DNA of 64,000 nt, taken from NCBI RefSeq assembly GCF_964036635.1, contig NZ_OZ038524.1, forward strand, positions 2,671,001 to 2,735,000. The letters are read 5' to 3'. The notes below the pieces were generated by a model. It did no database searches, was not told where the DNA came from, and saw only the letters and a program-made list of their open reading frames with translations. Below are positions 43,077 through 51,917 of this stretch, in pieces. Origin of the DNA: Tenacibaculum dicentrarchi (GTDB taxonomy: Bacteria > Bacteroidota > Bacteroidia > Flavobacteriales > Flavobacteriaceae). Each line of letters begins with the position of its first letter. Position 1 is the first letter of the stretch. The position numbers and the translations under genes were made by a program.

Positions 43077-44660
43077 ATGTTCAAATATATTAAAAACGAT
43101 TTACCAGCAAGTGTAGTCGTATTTTTCGTTGCATTACCTTTATGTTTAGGTATTGCCTTAGCTAGTGGAGCACCACTTTTTTCTGGATTAATTGCAGGAA
43201 TTATAGGAGGGGTTGTAGTAGGAGCTTTAAGTGGCTCTAAAATTGGGGTTAGTGGTCCGGCAGCTGGTTTAGCTGCAATTGTTTTAACTGCTATTGGTAC
43301 TTTAGGTGGCTATGAAAATTTTTTAGTTGCCGTAGTTTTAGGCGGTATTATTCAGGTAGTTTTTGGTTTTTTAAAAGCAGGGATTATTGGATATTATTTT
43401 CCTTCTTCAGTTATTAAGGGAATGTTAACAGGTATTGGTATTATTATTATTTTAAAACAAATCCCTCACTTTTTTGGCTACGATGCCGAACCTGAAGGTG
43501 CTGATAGTTTTATAGAAGCTTCTGGTGAAAATACCTTTTCTGCTATTTTAAATATTGTTGATAATATTAATCTAGGTGCTACAATCATTGGGTTTATTGG
43601 TTTAGCAATATTATTACTATGGAGTAGTGTTTTATCTAAAAAAGGAAAAATATTTCAAATAATACAAGGTCCTTTAGTAGCAGTTGTAGCAGGTATTGTG
43701 TATTATTTTATTACTCAAAACACTAAATATGGTATAAATACAACGCATTTAGTAAGCGTACCAGTGCCTGATAGTTTAGATTCTTTCTTAGGACAGTTTA
43801 GCTTTCCTAATTTTAGTGCTATTACAAACCCACAAGTTTGGGTTACTGCTTTTACTATTGCGTTAGTGGCTAGTTTAGAAACATTGTTATGTGTGGAAGC
43901 TTCAGATAAAATAGATCCTGATAAAAATGTAACACCAACAAATAGAGAATTATTAGCGCAAGGAACAGGAAATATCATTTCAGGACTTATTGGTGGTTTG
44001 CCAATTACACAGGTTATTGTAAGAAGCTCAGCAAATATTCAATCTGGAGGAAAAACAAAGTTAGCCACAATAATTCATGGATTTTTATTATTAATTTCAG
44101 TACTTTTAATTCCTACTTTATTAAATAAAATTCCACTATCTGTTTTAGCTGCAATTTTATTAGTTGTAGGATACAACTTAGCGAAACCTAAAGTATTTAA
44201 AGAAATATTTCAACTAGGATGGAAACAATGGATACCTTTTACAGTAACTGTAATAGGTATTGTATTTGCCGATTTATTAGTAGGTATCGCTCTAGGATTA
44301 ACAGTAGGAATTGTAGTTATTTTAATTAAAAGTTTTCAAAATTCTCATTTTTTACATATTGAAGATAAAAGTAATGGTAAACATAAAATTAAAATGACAC
44401 TTGCAGAAGAAGTTACTTTTTTTAACAAAGGAGCTATTTTAAAAGAACTAGACAGCTTACCTAAAGAAACTTTTTTAGAATTAGATGTTCGAAAAACACG
44501 ATATTTAGATAATGATATCATCGAAATTTTAGAAGATTTTGCCTTTAAAGCAAAAGAAAGAAATATAGATATTCAATTAATATCAGAAAGAGGTATTGTA
44601 AAGAATCCGCCGAGTTATATTGAGTTTTTTAATTTAAGAACCAAAAAAAATACTATTTAA
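43077..44660 (+). CDS. SulP family anion transporter, probable bicarbonate transporter
   Basis: 527 residues. Ten or more membrane helices, starting DLPASVVVFFVALPLCLGIALASGAP, the SulP signature at the first helix; GVSGPAAGLAAIVLTAIG follows. A C-terminal STAS domain begins about residue 440 (MTLAEEVTFFNKGAILKELDS, FLELDVRKTRYLDNDIIEILEDF). SulP members carry sulfate, bicarbonate or other anions. The directly following beta-carbonic anhydrase gene (75 bases, same strand) makes bicarbonate import the best guess. Confidence 0.9.
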   Translation: MFKYIKNDLPASVVVFFVALPLCLGIALASGAPLFSGLIAGIIGGVVVGALSGSKIGVSGPAAGLAAIVLTAIGTLGGYENFLVAVVLGGIIQVVFGFLKAGIIGYYFPSSVIKGMLTGIGIIIILKQIPHFFGYDAEPEGADSFIEASGENTFSAILNIVDNINLGATIIGFIGLAILLLWSSVLSKKGKIFQIIQGPLVAVVAGIVYYFITQNTKYGINTTHLVSVPVPDSLDSFLGQFSFPNFSAITNPQVWVTAFTIALVASLETLLCVEASDKIDPDKNVTPTNRELLAQGTGNIISGLIGGLPITQVIVRSSANIQSGGKTKLATIIHGFLLLISVLLIPTLLNKIPLSVLAAILLVVGYNLAKPKVFKEIFQLGWKQWIPFTVTVIGIVFADLLVGIALGLTVGIVVILIKSFQNSHFLHIEDKSNGKHKIKMTLAEEVTFFNKGAILKELDSLPKETFLELDVRKTRYLDNDIIEILEDFAFKAKERNIDIQLISERGIVKNPPSYIEFFNLRTKKNTI

Positions 44661-44661
44661 A

Positions 44662-44689
44662 TACACATTTATATTAAAAAAAATGTGTA
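44662..44689 (+). other. Intercistronic hairpin between SulP and carbonic anhydrase genes
   Basis: Perfect 9-bp stem TACACATTT/AAATGTGTA with a 10-base loop just after the transporter stop. There is no T run, so it is not a standard terminator; it may stabilise the upstream mRNA. Confidence 0.45.
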
Positions 44690-44735
44690 CTCTTTATAAA
44701 AAAATAAAAGACGATTTTAAAAAAATAAAAAAATT

Positions 44736-45371
44736 ATGCCACACAGAAATAAAGCAATAACAAAAGATATACAAGACAAATTAACACCAATGATTGTGTT
44801 ACAAGATTTTATTGAAGGAAACTCTCGTTTTATAAGAGATGAAGTACATACAATAGATCATAAAGCATTAATAACGCAAACAACTGATGGACAACATCCA
44901 AAGGCAATTGTGCTTTCATGTATCGATTCTAGAGTTCCTGTTGAATTAATTTTTGACCAAACTATTGGTGATGTTTTTGTTGCTCGTGTAGCAGGAAACT
45001 TTGAAAATACTGATATTTTAGGAAGTATGGAATACTCTTGTAAAGTTGCAGGAAGTAAATTAGTTTTTGTATTAGGACACGAAAGCTGTGGAGCTGTAAA
45101 AGCTGCCTGTGACCATGTAGAGCTTGGAAATATTACACCAATGTTAGATAATATTCAACCAGCTGTAAAAAAATCAGAACAAGAAGTTTCTGGAGACCAT
45201 AATTCTTCTAATACTGAATTTGTTAATAAAGCAATTGAAAATAATGTATTATTAACTATTGAAAGAATTAGAGAAAAAAGTCCTATTTTAAATGAAATGG
45301 AAAAAAATGGAGAAATTAAAATTGTAGGAGGAGTTTACCATATTAGTAGCGGAAAAGTAAGTATGTTGTAA
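44736..45371 (+). CDS. Beta-class carbonic anhydrase
   Basis: 211 residues. Zinc ligands: Cys62 in LSCIDSRVPVE (motif C-x-D-x-R, with the catalytic Asp/Arg dyad) and His115/Cys118 in GHESCGAV. N-terminal QDFIEGNSRFI and ARVAGNF are family features. Converts CO2 and water to bicarbonate and H+. Follows the SulP transporter gene and probably works with it to supply bicarbonate for carboxylases. A clear terminator follows. Confidence 0.95.
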   Translation: MPHRNKAITKDIQDKLTPMIVLQDFIEGNSRFIRDEVHTIDHKALITQTTDGQHPKAIVLSCIDSRVPVELIFDQTIGDVFVARVAGNFENTDILGSMEYSCKVAGSKLVFVLGHESCGAVKAACDHVELGNITPMLDNIQPAVKKSEQEVSGDHNSSNTEFVNKAIENNVLLTIERIREKSPILNEMEKNGEIKIVGGVYHISSGKVSML

Positions 45372-45388
45372 TATTTATAAACACTATT

Positions 45389-45421
45389 AAAAAAGCTGAG
45401 ACTCCATATCTCGGCTTTTTT
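45389..45421 (+). terminator. Terminator after carbonic anhydrase
   Basis: Stem AAAAAGCTGAGA with TCTCGGCTTTTT (one G-T pair), 7-base loop, T run; 18 bases after the stop. Confidence 0.8.
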
Positions 45422-45466
45422 AGTTAATAAAATTTAATCAGACTTTTAAAGCTCTTTTACAAATTG

Positions 45467-45474
45467 TATTTTTG
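45467..45474 (+). promoter_or_regulatory. Promoter box of ribF
   Basis: TATTTTTG, exact TAnnTTTG. It overlaps an in-frame TTG at 45472, excluding that as the start and pointing to the TTG at 45490. Confidence 0.6.
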
Positions 45475-45489
45475 CTAAAAAATTTTATC

Positions 45490-46416
45490 TTGAAAATTAT
45501 CCATTCCATTTTTGATTTTAAATCAACGCAAAAAACAATTGTAACTATTGGAACTTTTGATGGCGTACATATTGGACATCAAAAAATAATTAGAGAATTG
45601 GTTGCCGAAGCAAAAGTATCTGGTAAAAAATCGGTGCTTTTAACTTTTTTTCCGCATCCTAGAATGGTATTGCAAAAAGATGTTACTATTAAATTGATAA
45701 ATACAATAGATGAACGTGCTGTATATCTTGAAAAATTAGGCTTAGACTATTTAATTATTCACCCTTTTAGCAAAGAATTTTCAAGACTTACCGCACTAGA
45801 TTTTGTACGTACAATTTTGGTAAATCAATTTAATACTTCAAAATTAATTATTGGTTACGACCATCATTTTGGTAAAAATAGAGAAGGAAATATAGCACAA
45901 TTAACCGAATATTCTCACTTATACGATTTTACCGTTGAAGAAATTCCAGCACAAGACATTGACCAAGTATCTGTTAGCTCTACCAAAATTAGAAGAAACC
46001 TAGCAGACGGGCACTTAAAAACAGCTAATAAGTATTTAGGAACTCCGTTTTCTTTATCAGGAAAAATAGTTAAAGGAAAACAAATAGGTAGAAAAATCGG
46101 ATTTCCTACAGCAAATATTGAAATTCCTGAATCTTATAAATTAATTCCTAAAACAGGTGTATATATTGTAAAAGCAACTATTGAAAATAACAATGTTTTT
46201 GGAATGATGAACATTGGAAACAGACCAACAGTTAACGGAAAAAACCAAAGTATTGAAGTAAATTTCTTTAATTTTAAAGCCGATTTATATCATCAAAACA
46301 TTACCGTAGAATTATTGTATTTTTTAAGAGATGAGCAAAAATTCAACTCTTTAAACGATTTGGTTATCCAGCTTGAAAAAGATAAATACTCTAGTTTAGA
46401 GTATCTAAAAAAATAA
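45490..46416 (+). CDS. ribF: Bifunctional riboflavin kinase / FAD synthetase
   Basis: About 308 residues. The N-terminal FAD synthetase (adenylyltransferase) domain begins IVTIGTFDGVHIGHQKII (G-x-H-x-G-H); VSSTKIRR ends it. The C-terminal flavokinase domain contains GKQIGRKIGFPTANI (P-T-x-N) and GVYIVKA, GMMNIGNRPT, IEVNFFNF. It makes FMN and then FAD from riboflavin. A promoter box overlaps the first in-frame TTG, so I use the TTG at 45490 (M-K-I-I-H-S-I), the usual N-terminus of flavobacterial homologues. Preceded by a terminator, and followed by about 270 bases without a gene. Confidence 0.94.
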   Translation: MKIIHSIFDFKSTQKTIVTIGTFDGVHIGHQKIIRELVAEAKVSGKKSVLLTFFPHPRMVLQKDVTIKLINTIDERAVYLEKLGLDYLIIHPFSKEFSRLTALDFVRTILVNQFNTSKLIIGYDHHFGKNREGNIAQLTEYSHLYDFTVEEIPAQDIDQVSVSSTKIRRNLADGHLKTANKYLGTPFSLSGKIVKGKQIGRKIGFPTANIEIPESYKLIPKTGVYIVKATIENNNVFGMMNIGNRPTVNGKNQSIEVNFFNFKADLYHQNITVELLYFLRDEQKFNSLNDLVIQLEKDKYSSLEYLKK

Positions 46417-46677
46417 GTTTGAAAAATTACGCTAAAAGCTAAATTAATAATAACGCCCCTCCCAAAACATCTGAATTAAAAATAACTTTTAAGCGTAACG
46501 TCATAGAAAAAACTAGTTAACAAAGTGGTTAACTTGTATTCAATTTTCCTTAAAACAAAAAGTTGCGTCAAGAGATAAATTTTAATACACCCCCTTCTCG
46601 ATATAAAAAAGATAACTCTTAAAAGCAACTCTTATTAAGTAATTTTAAAAATTAATGACACAAATTTAAAGCATTTC
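46417..46677. other. Gene-free spacer between ribF and the XRE-type gene
   Basis: About 260 A+T-rich bases with no convincing gene, repeat family or terminator. It holds two GTTAAC hexamers in a GTTAACAAAGTGGTTAAC segment (46516-46533 region), and an A/T-rich 3' flank that leads into the palindrome. I can say no more from sequence. Confidence 0.4.
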
Positions 46678-46717
46678 TATTAAAGTAAAATGACAACTTT
46701 GTCATTTTACTTTAATA
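46678..46717. promoter_or_regulatory. 40-bp perfect palindrome upstream of the XRE-type gene
   Basis: Two 19-base arms, TATTAAAGTAAAATGACAA and its exact complement, around CT. An in-frame ATG at 46690 falls inside it, and CAACTTTG at 46694 is one base from the TAnnTTTG box. Best reading: an operator or autoregulatory site overlapping a promoter, with the true start further on. As RNA it would be a very stable hairpin. Confidence 0.7.
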
Positions 46718-46743
46718 TCTTTTTTAGAATTTTATGTGAAAAA

Positions 46744-46971
46744 ATGATACTCTCCAAAGAAGAGATAATCCTAAAAAAAATGGTACTTTGTCTTAAAATT
46801 TTACGTAATAAAAATGGAATTAGTTCTAATGATTTTTATATTGATACAGGCATACATTTAGCTAGAATTGAACAAGGAAGAACTAATATAACAATACTCA
46901 CTCTCGAAAAAATATGCGACTACTTCAATATTACTATGTTAGATTTTTTTATCATGCTAGAACAAATTTAG
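46744..46971 (+). CDS. Small XRE-type helix-turn-helix protein
   Basis: 75 residues from the ATG at 46744 (MILSKEEIILKKM). The fold elements are a lead helix (LKKMVLCLKILRNKNGIS), DFYIDTGIHLARIEQGRTNITILTLEKICDYFNITMLDFF: a five-helix XRE/Cro-type domain with the A-R-I-E-Q-G-R motif of the recognition helix. An upstream ATG (46690) is rejected because it lies in a palindrome. No effector domain. It may bind the palindrome and regulate itself or a neighbour. Confidence 0.75.
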   Translation: MILSKEEIILKKMVLCLKILRNKNGISSNDFYIDTGIHLARIEQGRTNITILTLEKICDYFNITMLDFFIMLEQI

Positions 46972-47038
46972 CTTCAAAAACAGGTTGTTTAAGTGCACGG
47001 CTTCTTATATCTTAGCAGTTCTTAAAAAAAACAAAAAG

Positions 47039-48313
47039 ATGTTACAGGTTCAGTTTATTAGAGACAACAAACAAATTGTTTTAGAGGGTTTAGCAAAACG
47101 TAATTTTGCCAATGCCGAAACAATTATTAATCAAGTATTAACTTTTGATGAAACTCGTAGAGCTACACAGGTTTCTTTAGATAATGTATTAGCTGAATCG
47201 AACAAAATATCCAAAGAAATTGGTGGTTTTTTTAAAGCAGGTGAAATTCAAAAAGCCAATTTATTAAAAGAAAAAACAGGAAAGTTAAAAGAAGATTCAA
47301 AACAATTTACAGAAGATTTAAATAACATTTCTGATAAATTACAAGAGTTATTATATCAAATCCCTAATATTCCTCACGCCTCTGTAAAAGCAGGAAAAAG
47401 TGAAGAAGACAACGAGAAAATTTTTAGTGAAGGAATTATTCCCGACTTAGGCGAAAACGCTTTACCTCATTGGGAATTAGCTAAAAAATATGATATTATC
47501 GATTTTGAATTAGGAAACAAAATTACAGGTGCAGGTTTTCCTGTTTATAAAGGAAAAGGAGCTCGTTTACAACGTGCTTTAATCAACTATTTTTTAGATA
47601 AAAATACCCAAGCTGGCTATAAAGAAGTTCAAGTTCCTCATTTAGTTAACGAAGCTTCAGGAATTGCAACAGGGCAATTACCAGATAAAGAAGGGCAAAT
47701 GTATCATTCAACGGTAGATGATTTATATTTAATTCCAACGGGGGAAGTGCCAATTACAAATATCCACAGAAATGATTTACTAAAAGAAACCGATTTACCA
47801 ATTAAATACACAGGTTATACGCCTTGTTTCCGTAGAGAAGCTGGTAGTTATGGCGCACATGTTCGTGGCTTAAATCGTTTACATCAGTTTGATAAAGTAG
47901 AAATTGTTCGCATCGAACACCCTGATAATTCGTACCATGTTTTAAGCGAAATGGTCGAACATATTAAAGATATTTTACGCGATTTAAAATTACCATATCG
48001 AATTTTACGTTTATGCGGTGGCGATACTGGTTTTACATCGGCATTAACTTTCGATTTCGAATTATATTCAACTGCTCAAGAGCGTTGGTTAGAAATTAGT
48101 TCGGCTTCAAATTTTGAAACATATCAGGCAAATCGTTTAAAATTACGTTTTAAAAATAAAGACGGAAAAAGTCAATTAGTGCATACTTTAAACGGAAGTT
48201 CTTTAGCTTTACCTAGAGTTTTAGCGGGTATTTTAGAAAATTATCAAACAGCTGACGGAATTAAAATCCCTGATGCCTTAGTTCCTTATTGTGGTTTTGA
48301 TATGATCGATTAA
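47039..48313 (+). CDS. serS: Seryl-tRNA synthetase
   Basis: 424 residues from the ATG at 47039 (MLQVQFIRDNKQIVLEGLAKR), the typical start; a TTG 54 bases upstream in frame is not needed. Coiled-coil arm about residues 30-105 (KEKTGKLKEDSKQFTEDL), then a class II core with motif 2 (GYTPCFRREAGSYG, the Arg binding ATP) and motif 3 (GSSLALPRVLAGILENYQ). GGDTGFTSALTFDFE is the serine-specific stretch. Charges tRNA-Ser and supplies Sec-free Ser to translation. A clear terminator follows. Confidence 0.97.
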   Translation: MLQVQFIRDNKQIVLEGLAKRNFANAETIINQVLTFDETRRATQVSLDNVLAESNKISKEIGGFFKAGEIQKANLLKEKTGKLKEDSKQFTEDLNNISDKLQELLYQIPNIPHASVKAGKSEEDNEKIFSEGIIPDLGENALPHWELAKKYDIIDFELGNKITGAGFPVYKGKGARLQRALINYFLDKNTQAGYKEVQVPHLVNEASGIATGQLPDKEGQMYHSTVDDLYLIPTGEVPITNIHRNDLLKETDLPIKYTGYTPCFRREAGSYGAHVRGLNRLHQFDKVEIVRIEHPDNSYHVLSEMVEHIKDILRDLKLPYRILRLCGGDTGFTSALTFDFELYSTAQERWLEISSASNFETYQANRLKLRFKNKDGKSQLVHTLNGSSLALPRVLAGILENYQTADGIKIPDALVPYCGFDMID

Positions 48314-48343
48314 TCATTAAAAAACATACTTTTATAAAATAGT

Positions 48344-48381
48344 AAACCCCAAGTTTCTTTGTTGAAAACTTGGGGTTTTTA
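48344..48381 (+). terminator. Terminator of serS
   Basis: Perfect 13-bp stem AAACCCCAAGTTT/AAACTTGGGGTTT with a 9-base loop, T run, 30 bases past the stop. Confidence 0.85.
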
Positions 48382-48432
48382 AATGCCTTTAGAGCTTGTT
48401 TAAATTTTATTACAAAAATTTACAAATACCCT

Positions 48433-48569
48433 GTCAGTTCGAGTAATTTTTTTTCCTTCAAAAAAATTGTATCGAGAACTTTTTTAGCATGAAATTCATT
48501 AACATAAAAGAATTCAAATTCTCGATACAATTTTAATTCCTTCTAGTCATTAAAATCACTCGAATTGAC
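48433..48569. repeat. Inverted-repeat family R2, copy 2
   Basis: About 137 bases, bounded by GTCAGTTCGAGTAATT and AATCACTCGAATTGAC, with the same nested ATTGTATCGAGAA/TTCTCGATACAAT pair as at 24676. The central part differs in sequence from copy 1, while the arms are kept. Confidence 0.8.
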
Positions 48570-48592
48570 AAAATTGTGACAAATCAGGATGT

Positions 48593-48629
48593 AAAACTGA
48601 AATAAAATATCTTTAACGAATTCAGTTTT
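48593..48629. repeat. Degenerate R3-type hairpin
   Basis: Arms AAAACTGAA (48593-48601) and TTCAGTTTT (48621-48629), resembling the R3 arms but with a longer interior. It sits between R2 copy 2 and R1 copy 5. Confidence 0.4.
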
Positions 48630-48648
48630 TTAGTTATAAAATTTTTTT

Positions 48649-48742
48649 GAAGCAATTTCCCGCTTTCCGCACTCGCTTTTTTTATTTTTCAAAAGAAAAA
48701 AATAAAAAAGAGCTCAAACAAATGCGTCAATCGGGGCTAGGC
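48649..48742 (+). repeat. Interspersed hairpin repeat R1, copy 5
   Basis: About 94 bases, plus orientation, 3' of serS. The outer parts (GAAGCAATTTCCCGC and TCAATCGGGGCTAGGC) match the other copies. The inner stem differs: TTTATTTTTC pairs with GAAAAAAATAAA, an altered but still complementary sequence. Confidence 0.85.
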
Positions 48743-48821
48743 ATTTGTACTATTTTGAAAATTTTACACAAAAAACAGTAAAATTTAAAACACAAATCAT
48801 AATTACAACAATTTTGTTCTG

Positions 48822-48829
48822 TATTTTTG
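48822..48829 (+). promoter_or_regulatory. Promoter box of the TPR-protein gene
   Basis: TATTTTTG, exact TAnnTTTG, with its G four bases before ATG 48834. This implies a leaderless mRNA. Confidence 0.55.
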
Positions 48830-48833
48830 ATTG

Positions 48834-50621
48834 ATGAAAAAAGCCGTTATCCTATTTAATATACTCATTTTTAGCTTGTTTTGTAATGTGCAATTACATG
48901 CCCAACAAAATGAATTTATAGTCGCTGAAAATTATTTCAGAAATAACGACTACCAAAAAGCAGTACATCTTTATAAAAAGTTACACAATAAAAGCCCCTA
49001 TAATACCCTCTATTTAAAAAGGCTTGTAACCAGTTATCAAGAAACAAATCAGTTTTTAGTTGCTGATGCTCTTTTATCTGAAAGAATAAAAGAAAAACCA
49101 AATTTGGTGTTTTTAAACATCATAAAAGGCTATAATTTTGAACGACAACAAAAAGATATTCAAGCAAATAAAGAATATCAAATCGCCTTAAATTCTTTAG
49201 ATAAAAAAAGAAATTACGGAGTCACAATTGCCCGACTTTTTAAAGAATATAATAAGTTAGATTTTGCCATTGAAGCCTACACAAAAATTATAACAAATAA
49301 TCCGAAAGCAAATTATGGCTTTCAACTTGCCCAACTTTATGGCGAAAAAGGGAATTTTAAAAAAATGTTCGATTCCTACGTTAGTTTAGTCGATAAAGAT
49401 GAAAAATACTTAAATAATGTAAAGCGTTATACCAGTAAATATATTGATGAAAACCCTGAAAATGAAAACAATATATTATTCAAAAAAGCCTTGTTGCGAA
49501 AAGCGGTCAGTAATCCAAAAAATTGTTGGAACGACTTACTTTCTTGGTTATTTATTACGCAAAAACAGTATTCTAAAGCGCTAATTCAACAAAAAGCATT
49601 GGTAGCTAGAAACCCTGATTATTTAAATAAAATATATCAATTAGGCGAAATTTCGTTAGAAAACAAAGACTATGAAACCGCTAAAAATTGCTTTGATTTT
49701 ATCATTGAAAAAACAAATTATCCGACCGATAAATTTAAGGCAATCAATAATAATTTAAAAATAGCAATTCGTACAAAACAAGCCAATATTCCTGAAAAAT
49801 TTCAAGCTATTTTTAGTCAATACAGCATCAGTAAAAATACTTTGAAAATTCAAATAACCTATGCTAATTATTTAACGTTTACAGAAAACACACCTGAAAA
49901 AGCCATTAAAATTTTACAAAAGGCTTTAACTTTTGCCAATTCTAAATTTGAAAAAGCCGCTATAAAACTCAAACTTGGCGAAGTTTTAGTGTACACCAAC
50001 AATTTTAACAAGGCTTTAATTTACTTTTCGCAAGTACAAACTCAATTTAAAAATCATTTTTTAGGGCAAGAAGCACGTTTTAAAGTAGCACAAACTTCTT
50101 ATTTTAAAAACGATTTTACCTGGGCTAAAGCACAATTAAAAATTTTAAAAAGTTCAGCAACACAATTAATTGCCAACGATGCGGCAAATTTATTTTTAAC
50201 AATTACCGATAATCAGCCTAAAGACAGCATTTCTACAGGCTTAAAACAATATGCAAAAGCCGATTTATTAGCATTTCAAAACAAAGATACACAGGCAATT
50301 AGTATTTTAACAAACCTTATTACAAACTACAAAGGGCAACCTATTCAAGACGAAGCCCTATTTAAACAGGCGGGACTTTTTATCAAACAGCAAAAATATG
50401 AAGCGGCTATTTTTAATTACAATAAAATAATTGCTTTAGATAAAAACGGCATTTATGTTGACGATGTATATTATCAAATGGCTGAATTATATCGCACGAA
50501 ATTAAATAACCCTGAAAAGGCAAAAGAATACTATCAAAAGATTATTTTTGACCACGCTTCTAGCATCTATTTAATAGACGCTCGAAAGCAATTTAGACAA
50601 CTAAGAACAGATCAATTATAA
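48834..50621 (+). CDS. Secreted TPR-repeat protein
   Basis: About 595 residues from ATG 48834; an in-frame TTG just before it (48831) overlaps the spacing of the promoter and is unlikely. Signal peptide ending NVQLHAQ, then about a dozen TPR-like helix-turn-helix units (AENYFRNNDYQKAVHLYKKLHNKSP, ANYGFQLAQLYGEKGNFKKM, EAALFKQAGLFIKQQKYEAAIFNYNKII). Role unknown; probably periplasmic or outer-membrane scaffold. The next genes DUF4286, rsmA and mgtE follow closely and may be in the same transcript. Confidence 0.85.
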   Translation: MKKAVILFNILIFSLFCNVQLHAQQNEFIVAENYFRNNDYQKAVHLYKKLHNKSPYNTLYLKRLVTSYQETNQFLVADALLSERIKEKPNLVFLNIIKGYNFERQQKDIQANKEYQIALNSLDKKRNYGVTIARLFKEYNKLDFAIEAYTKIITNNPKANYGFQLAQLYGEKGNFKKMFDSYVSLVDKDEKYLNNVKRYTSKYIDENPENENNILFKKALLRKAVSNPKNCWNDLLSWLFITQKQYSKALIQQKALVARNPDYLNKIYQLGEISLENKDYETAKNCFDFIIEKTNYPTDKFKAINNNLKIAIRTKQANIPEKFQAIFSQYSISKNTLKIQITYANYLTFTENTPEKAIKILQKALTFANSKFEKAAIKLKLGEVLVYTNNFNKALIYFSQVQTQFKNHFLGQEARFKVAQTSYFKNDFTWAKAQLKILKSSATQLIANDAANLFLTITDNQPKDSISTGLKQYAKADLLAFQNKDTQAISILTNLITNYKGQPIQDEALFKQAGLFIKQQKYEAAIFNYNKIIALDKNGIYVDDVYYQMAELYRTKLNNPEKAKEYYQKIIFDHASSIYLIDARKQFRQLRTDQL

Positions 50622-50637
50622 TTTAAGAAAATTAAGC

Positions 50638-50967
50638 ATGTATATCTATAATGTTACCATAAATATTGACCAAAGTGTACACCAAGAATGGTTAGTTTGG
50701 ATTGAAAATCATATTCCTGAAGTTTTAAATACAGGACACTTTTTAAGCGCAAAATTAACCCAAGTTTTAGTAGAAGAAGAAATGGGAGGAACAACCTATT
50801 CTGTTCAATATACTGCAAAAACACGTGAAAATTTAGACGCTTATTATAACAATCATGCTGATGAACTTCGTGCGGCAAGTTTTAAGAAATTTGGCGATAA
50901 AATGTTAGCCTTTCGTACCGAATTACAAGTAATTAATGAATTTTTTCCTAAGGTAGCTAGTAATTAA
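50638..50967 (+). CDS. DUF4286 family protein
   Basis: 109 residues, soluble. Begins MYIYNVTINIDQSVHQEWLVW, ends LQVINEFFPKV; a ferredoxin-like alpha/beta pattern of two alternating beta-strand and helix pairs (TTYSVQYTAKTRENLDAYYNNHADELR). I recall this family beside rsmA in Flavobacteria; function unknown. It starts 16 bases after the TPR gene and precedes rsmA by 81 bases. Confidence 0.85.
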   Translation: MYIYNVTINIDQSVHQEWLVWIENHIPEVLNTGHFLSAKLTQVLVEEEMGGTTYSVQYTAKTRENLDAYYNNHADELRAASFKKFGDKMLAFRTELQVINEFFPKVASN

Positions 50968-51048
50968 AAATACGGCAACCTCATTTATTAAATACAAGCG
51001 CTCTTTTTGATGCTTGTTTCTAACCCTTTTTTATCTTAATTTAAGACC

Positions 51049-51858
51049 ATGACAGTAAGAGCAAAAAAACACCTAGGACAACATTTTTTAACTGATGAAG
51101 ATATCGCTAAAAAAATAGCCGATGCTTTAATTGGAAAAGGCTACGATAATGTATTAGAAATTGGTCCTGGAATGGGCGTGTTAACAAAATACTTATTAGA
51201 AAGAGAAACCAAAACAACGGTAATGGAAATCGATTACGATTCAGTTGCCTATTTAAAAGATACCTTTCCGTTAGAGCATATTAAATTAGATACTACTGCT
51301 AAAAAATTTGAAATTATTGAAGGTGATTTTTTAAAGAAAAATTTAAAAGAATTTTTTAATGAAAAACAAGTAGCTATTATTGGTAATTTTCCATACAATA
51401 TTTCTACACAAATTGTATTTAAAGCCATTGAATACAGAGAATTTGTACCTGAATTTGCAGGAATGTTTCAAAAAGAAGTAGCCAAAAGAATCGCTGAAAA
51501 AGAGGGAAGTAAAATATACGGAATTATGTCTGTATTAACACAGGCTTTTTACGATGTAGAATACTTATTTACCGTAGCTCCTACTGTTTTTAATCCGCCA
51601 CCAAAAGTAGATTCTGGTGTTATCAGATTAACTAGGAAAAAAGATTATAGCTTACCTGTTGATGAAAAATTATTTTTTAGAGTAGTAAAAACAGCCTTTA
51701 ATCAACGACGAAAAATGCTGCGTTCTAGTTTAAAATCATTCAATATTTCTGATACTTTAAAACAAGATCCTATTTTTACCATGCGTCCTGAACAATTATC
51801 AGTAGCACGTTTTATCGAATTAACCGATAAAATAGCAAAAGACAATTTAGATAATTAA
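51049..51858 (+). CDS. rsmA: 16S rRNA (adenine1518-N6/adenine1519-N6)-dimethyltransferase
   Basis: 269 residues, KsgA/RsmA. N-terminal [13 protein letters not shown]-binding [11 protein letters not shown], catalytic N-F-P-Y motif in [15 protein letters not shown], and the C-terminal helical domain ending [13 protein letters not shown]. Dimethylates two adjacent adenines near the 3' end of 16S rRNA. Likely co-transcribed with DUF4286. No terminator between it and mgtE (59 bases). Confidence 0.97.
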   Translation: MTVRAKKHLGQHFLTDEDIAKKIADALIGKGYDNVLEIGPGMGVLTKYLLERETKTTVMEIDYDSVAYLKDTFPLEHIKLDTTAKKFEIIEGDFLKKNLKEFFNEKQVAIIGNFPYNISTQIVFKAIEYREFVPEFAGMFQKEVAKRIAEKEGSKIYGIMSVLTQAFYDVEYLFTVAPTVFNPPPKVDSGVIRLTRKKDYSLPVDEKLFFRVVKTAFNQRRKMLRSSLKSFNISDTLKQDPIFTMRPEQLSVARFIELTDKIAKDNLDN

Positions 51859-51917
51859 ACATTAGATAATTAGACTAAACATATTTAACGCTCGATTATC
51901 AAGTAAAATAGCAAAAA

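Noticed and set aside
45422..45489. FMN riboswitch before ribF
   Set aside because: Only about 70 bases between the terminator and start, promoter box close to the start, and none of the conserved FMN-element blocks.
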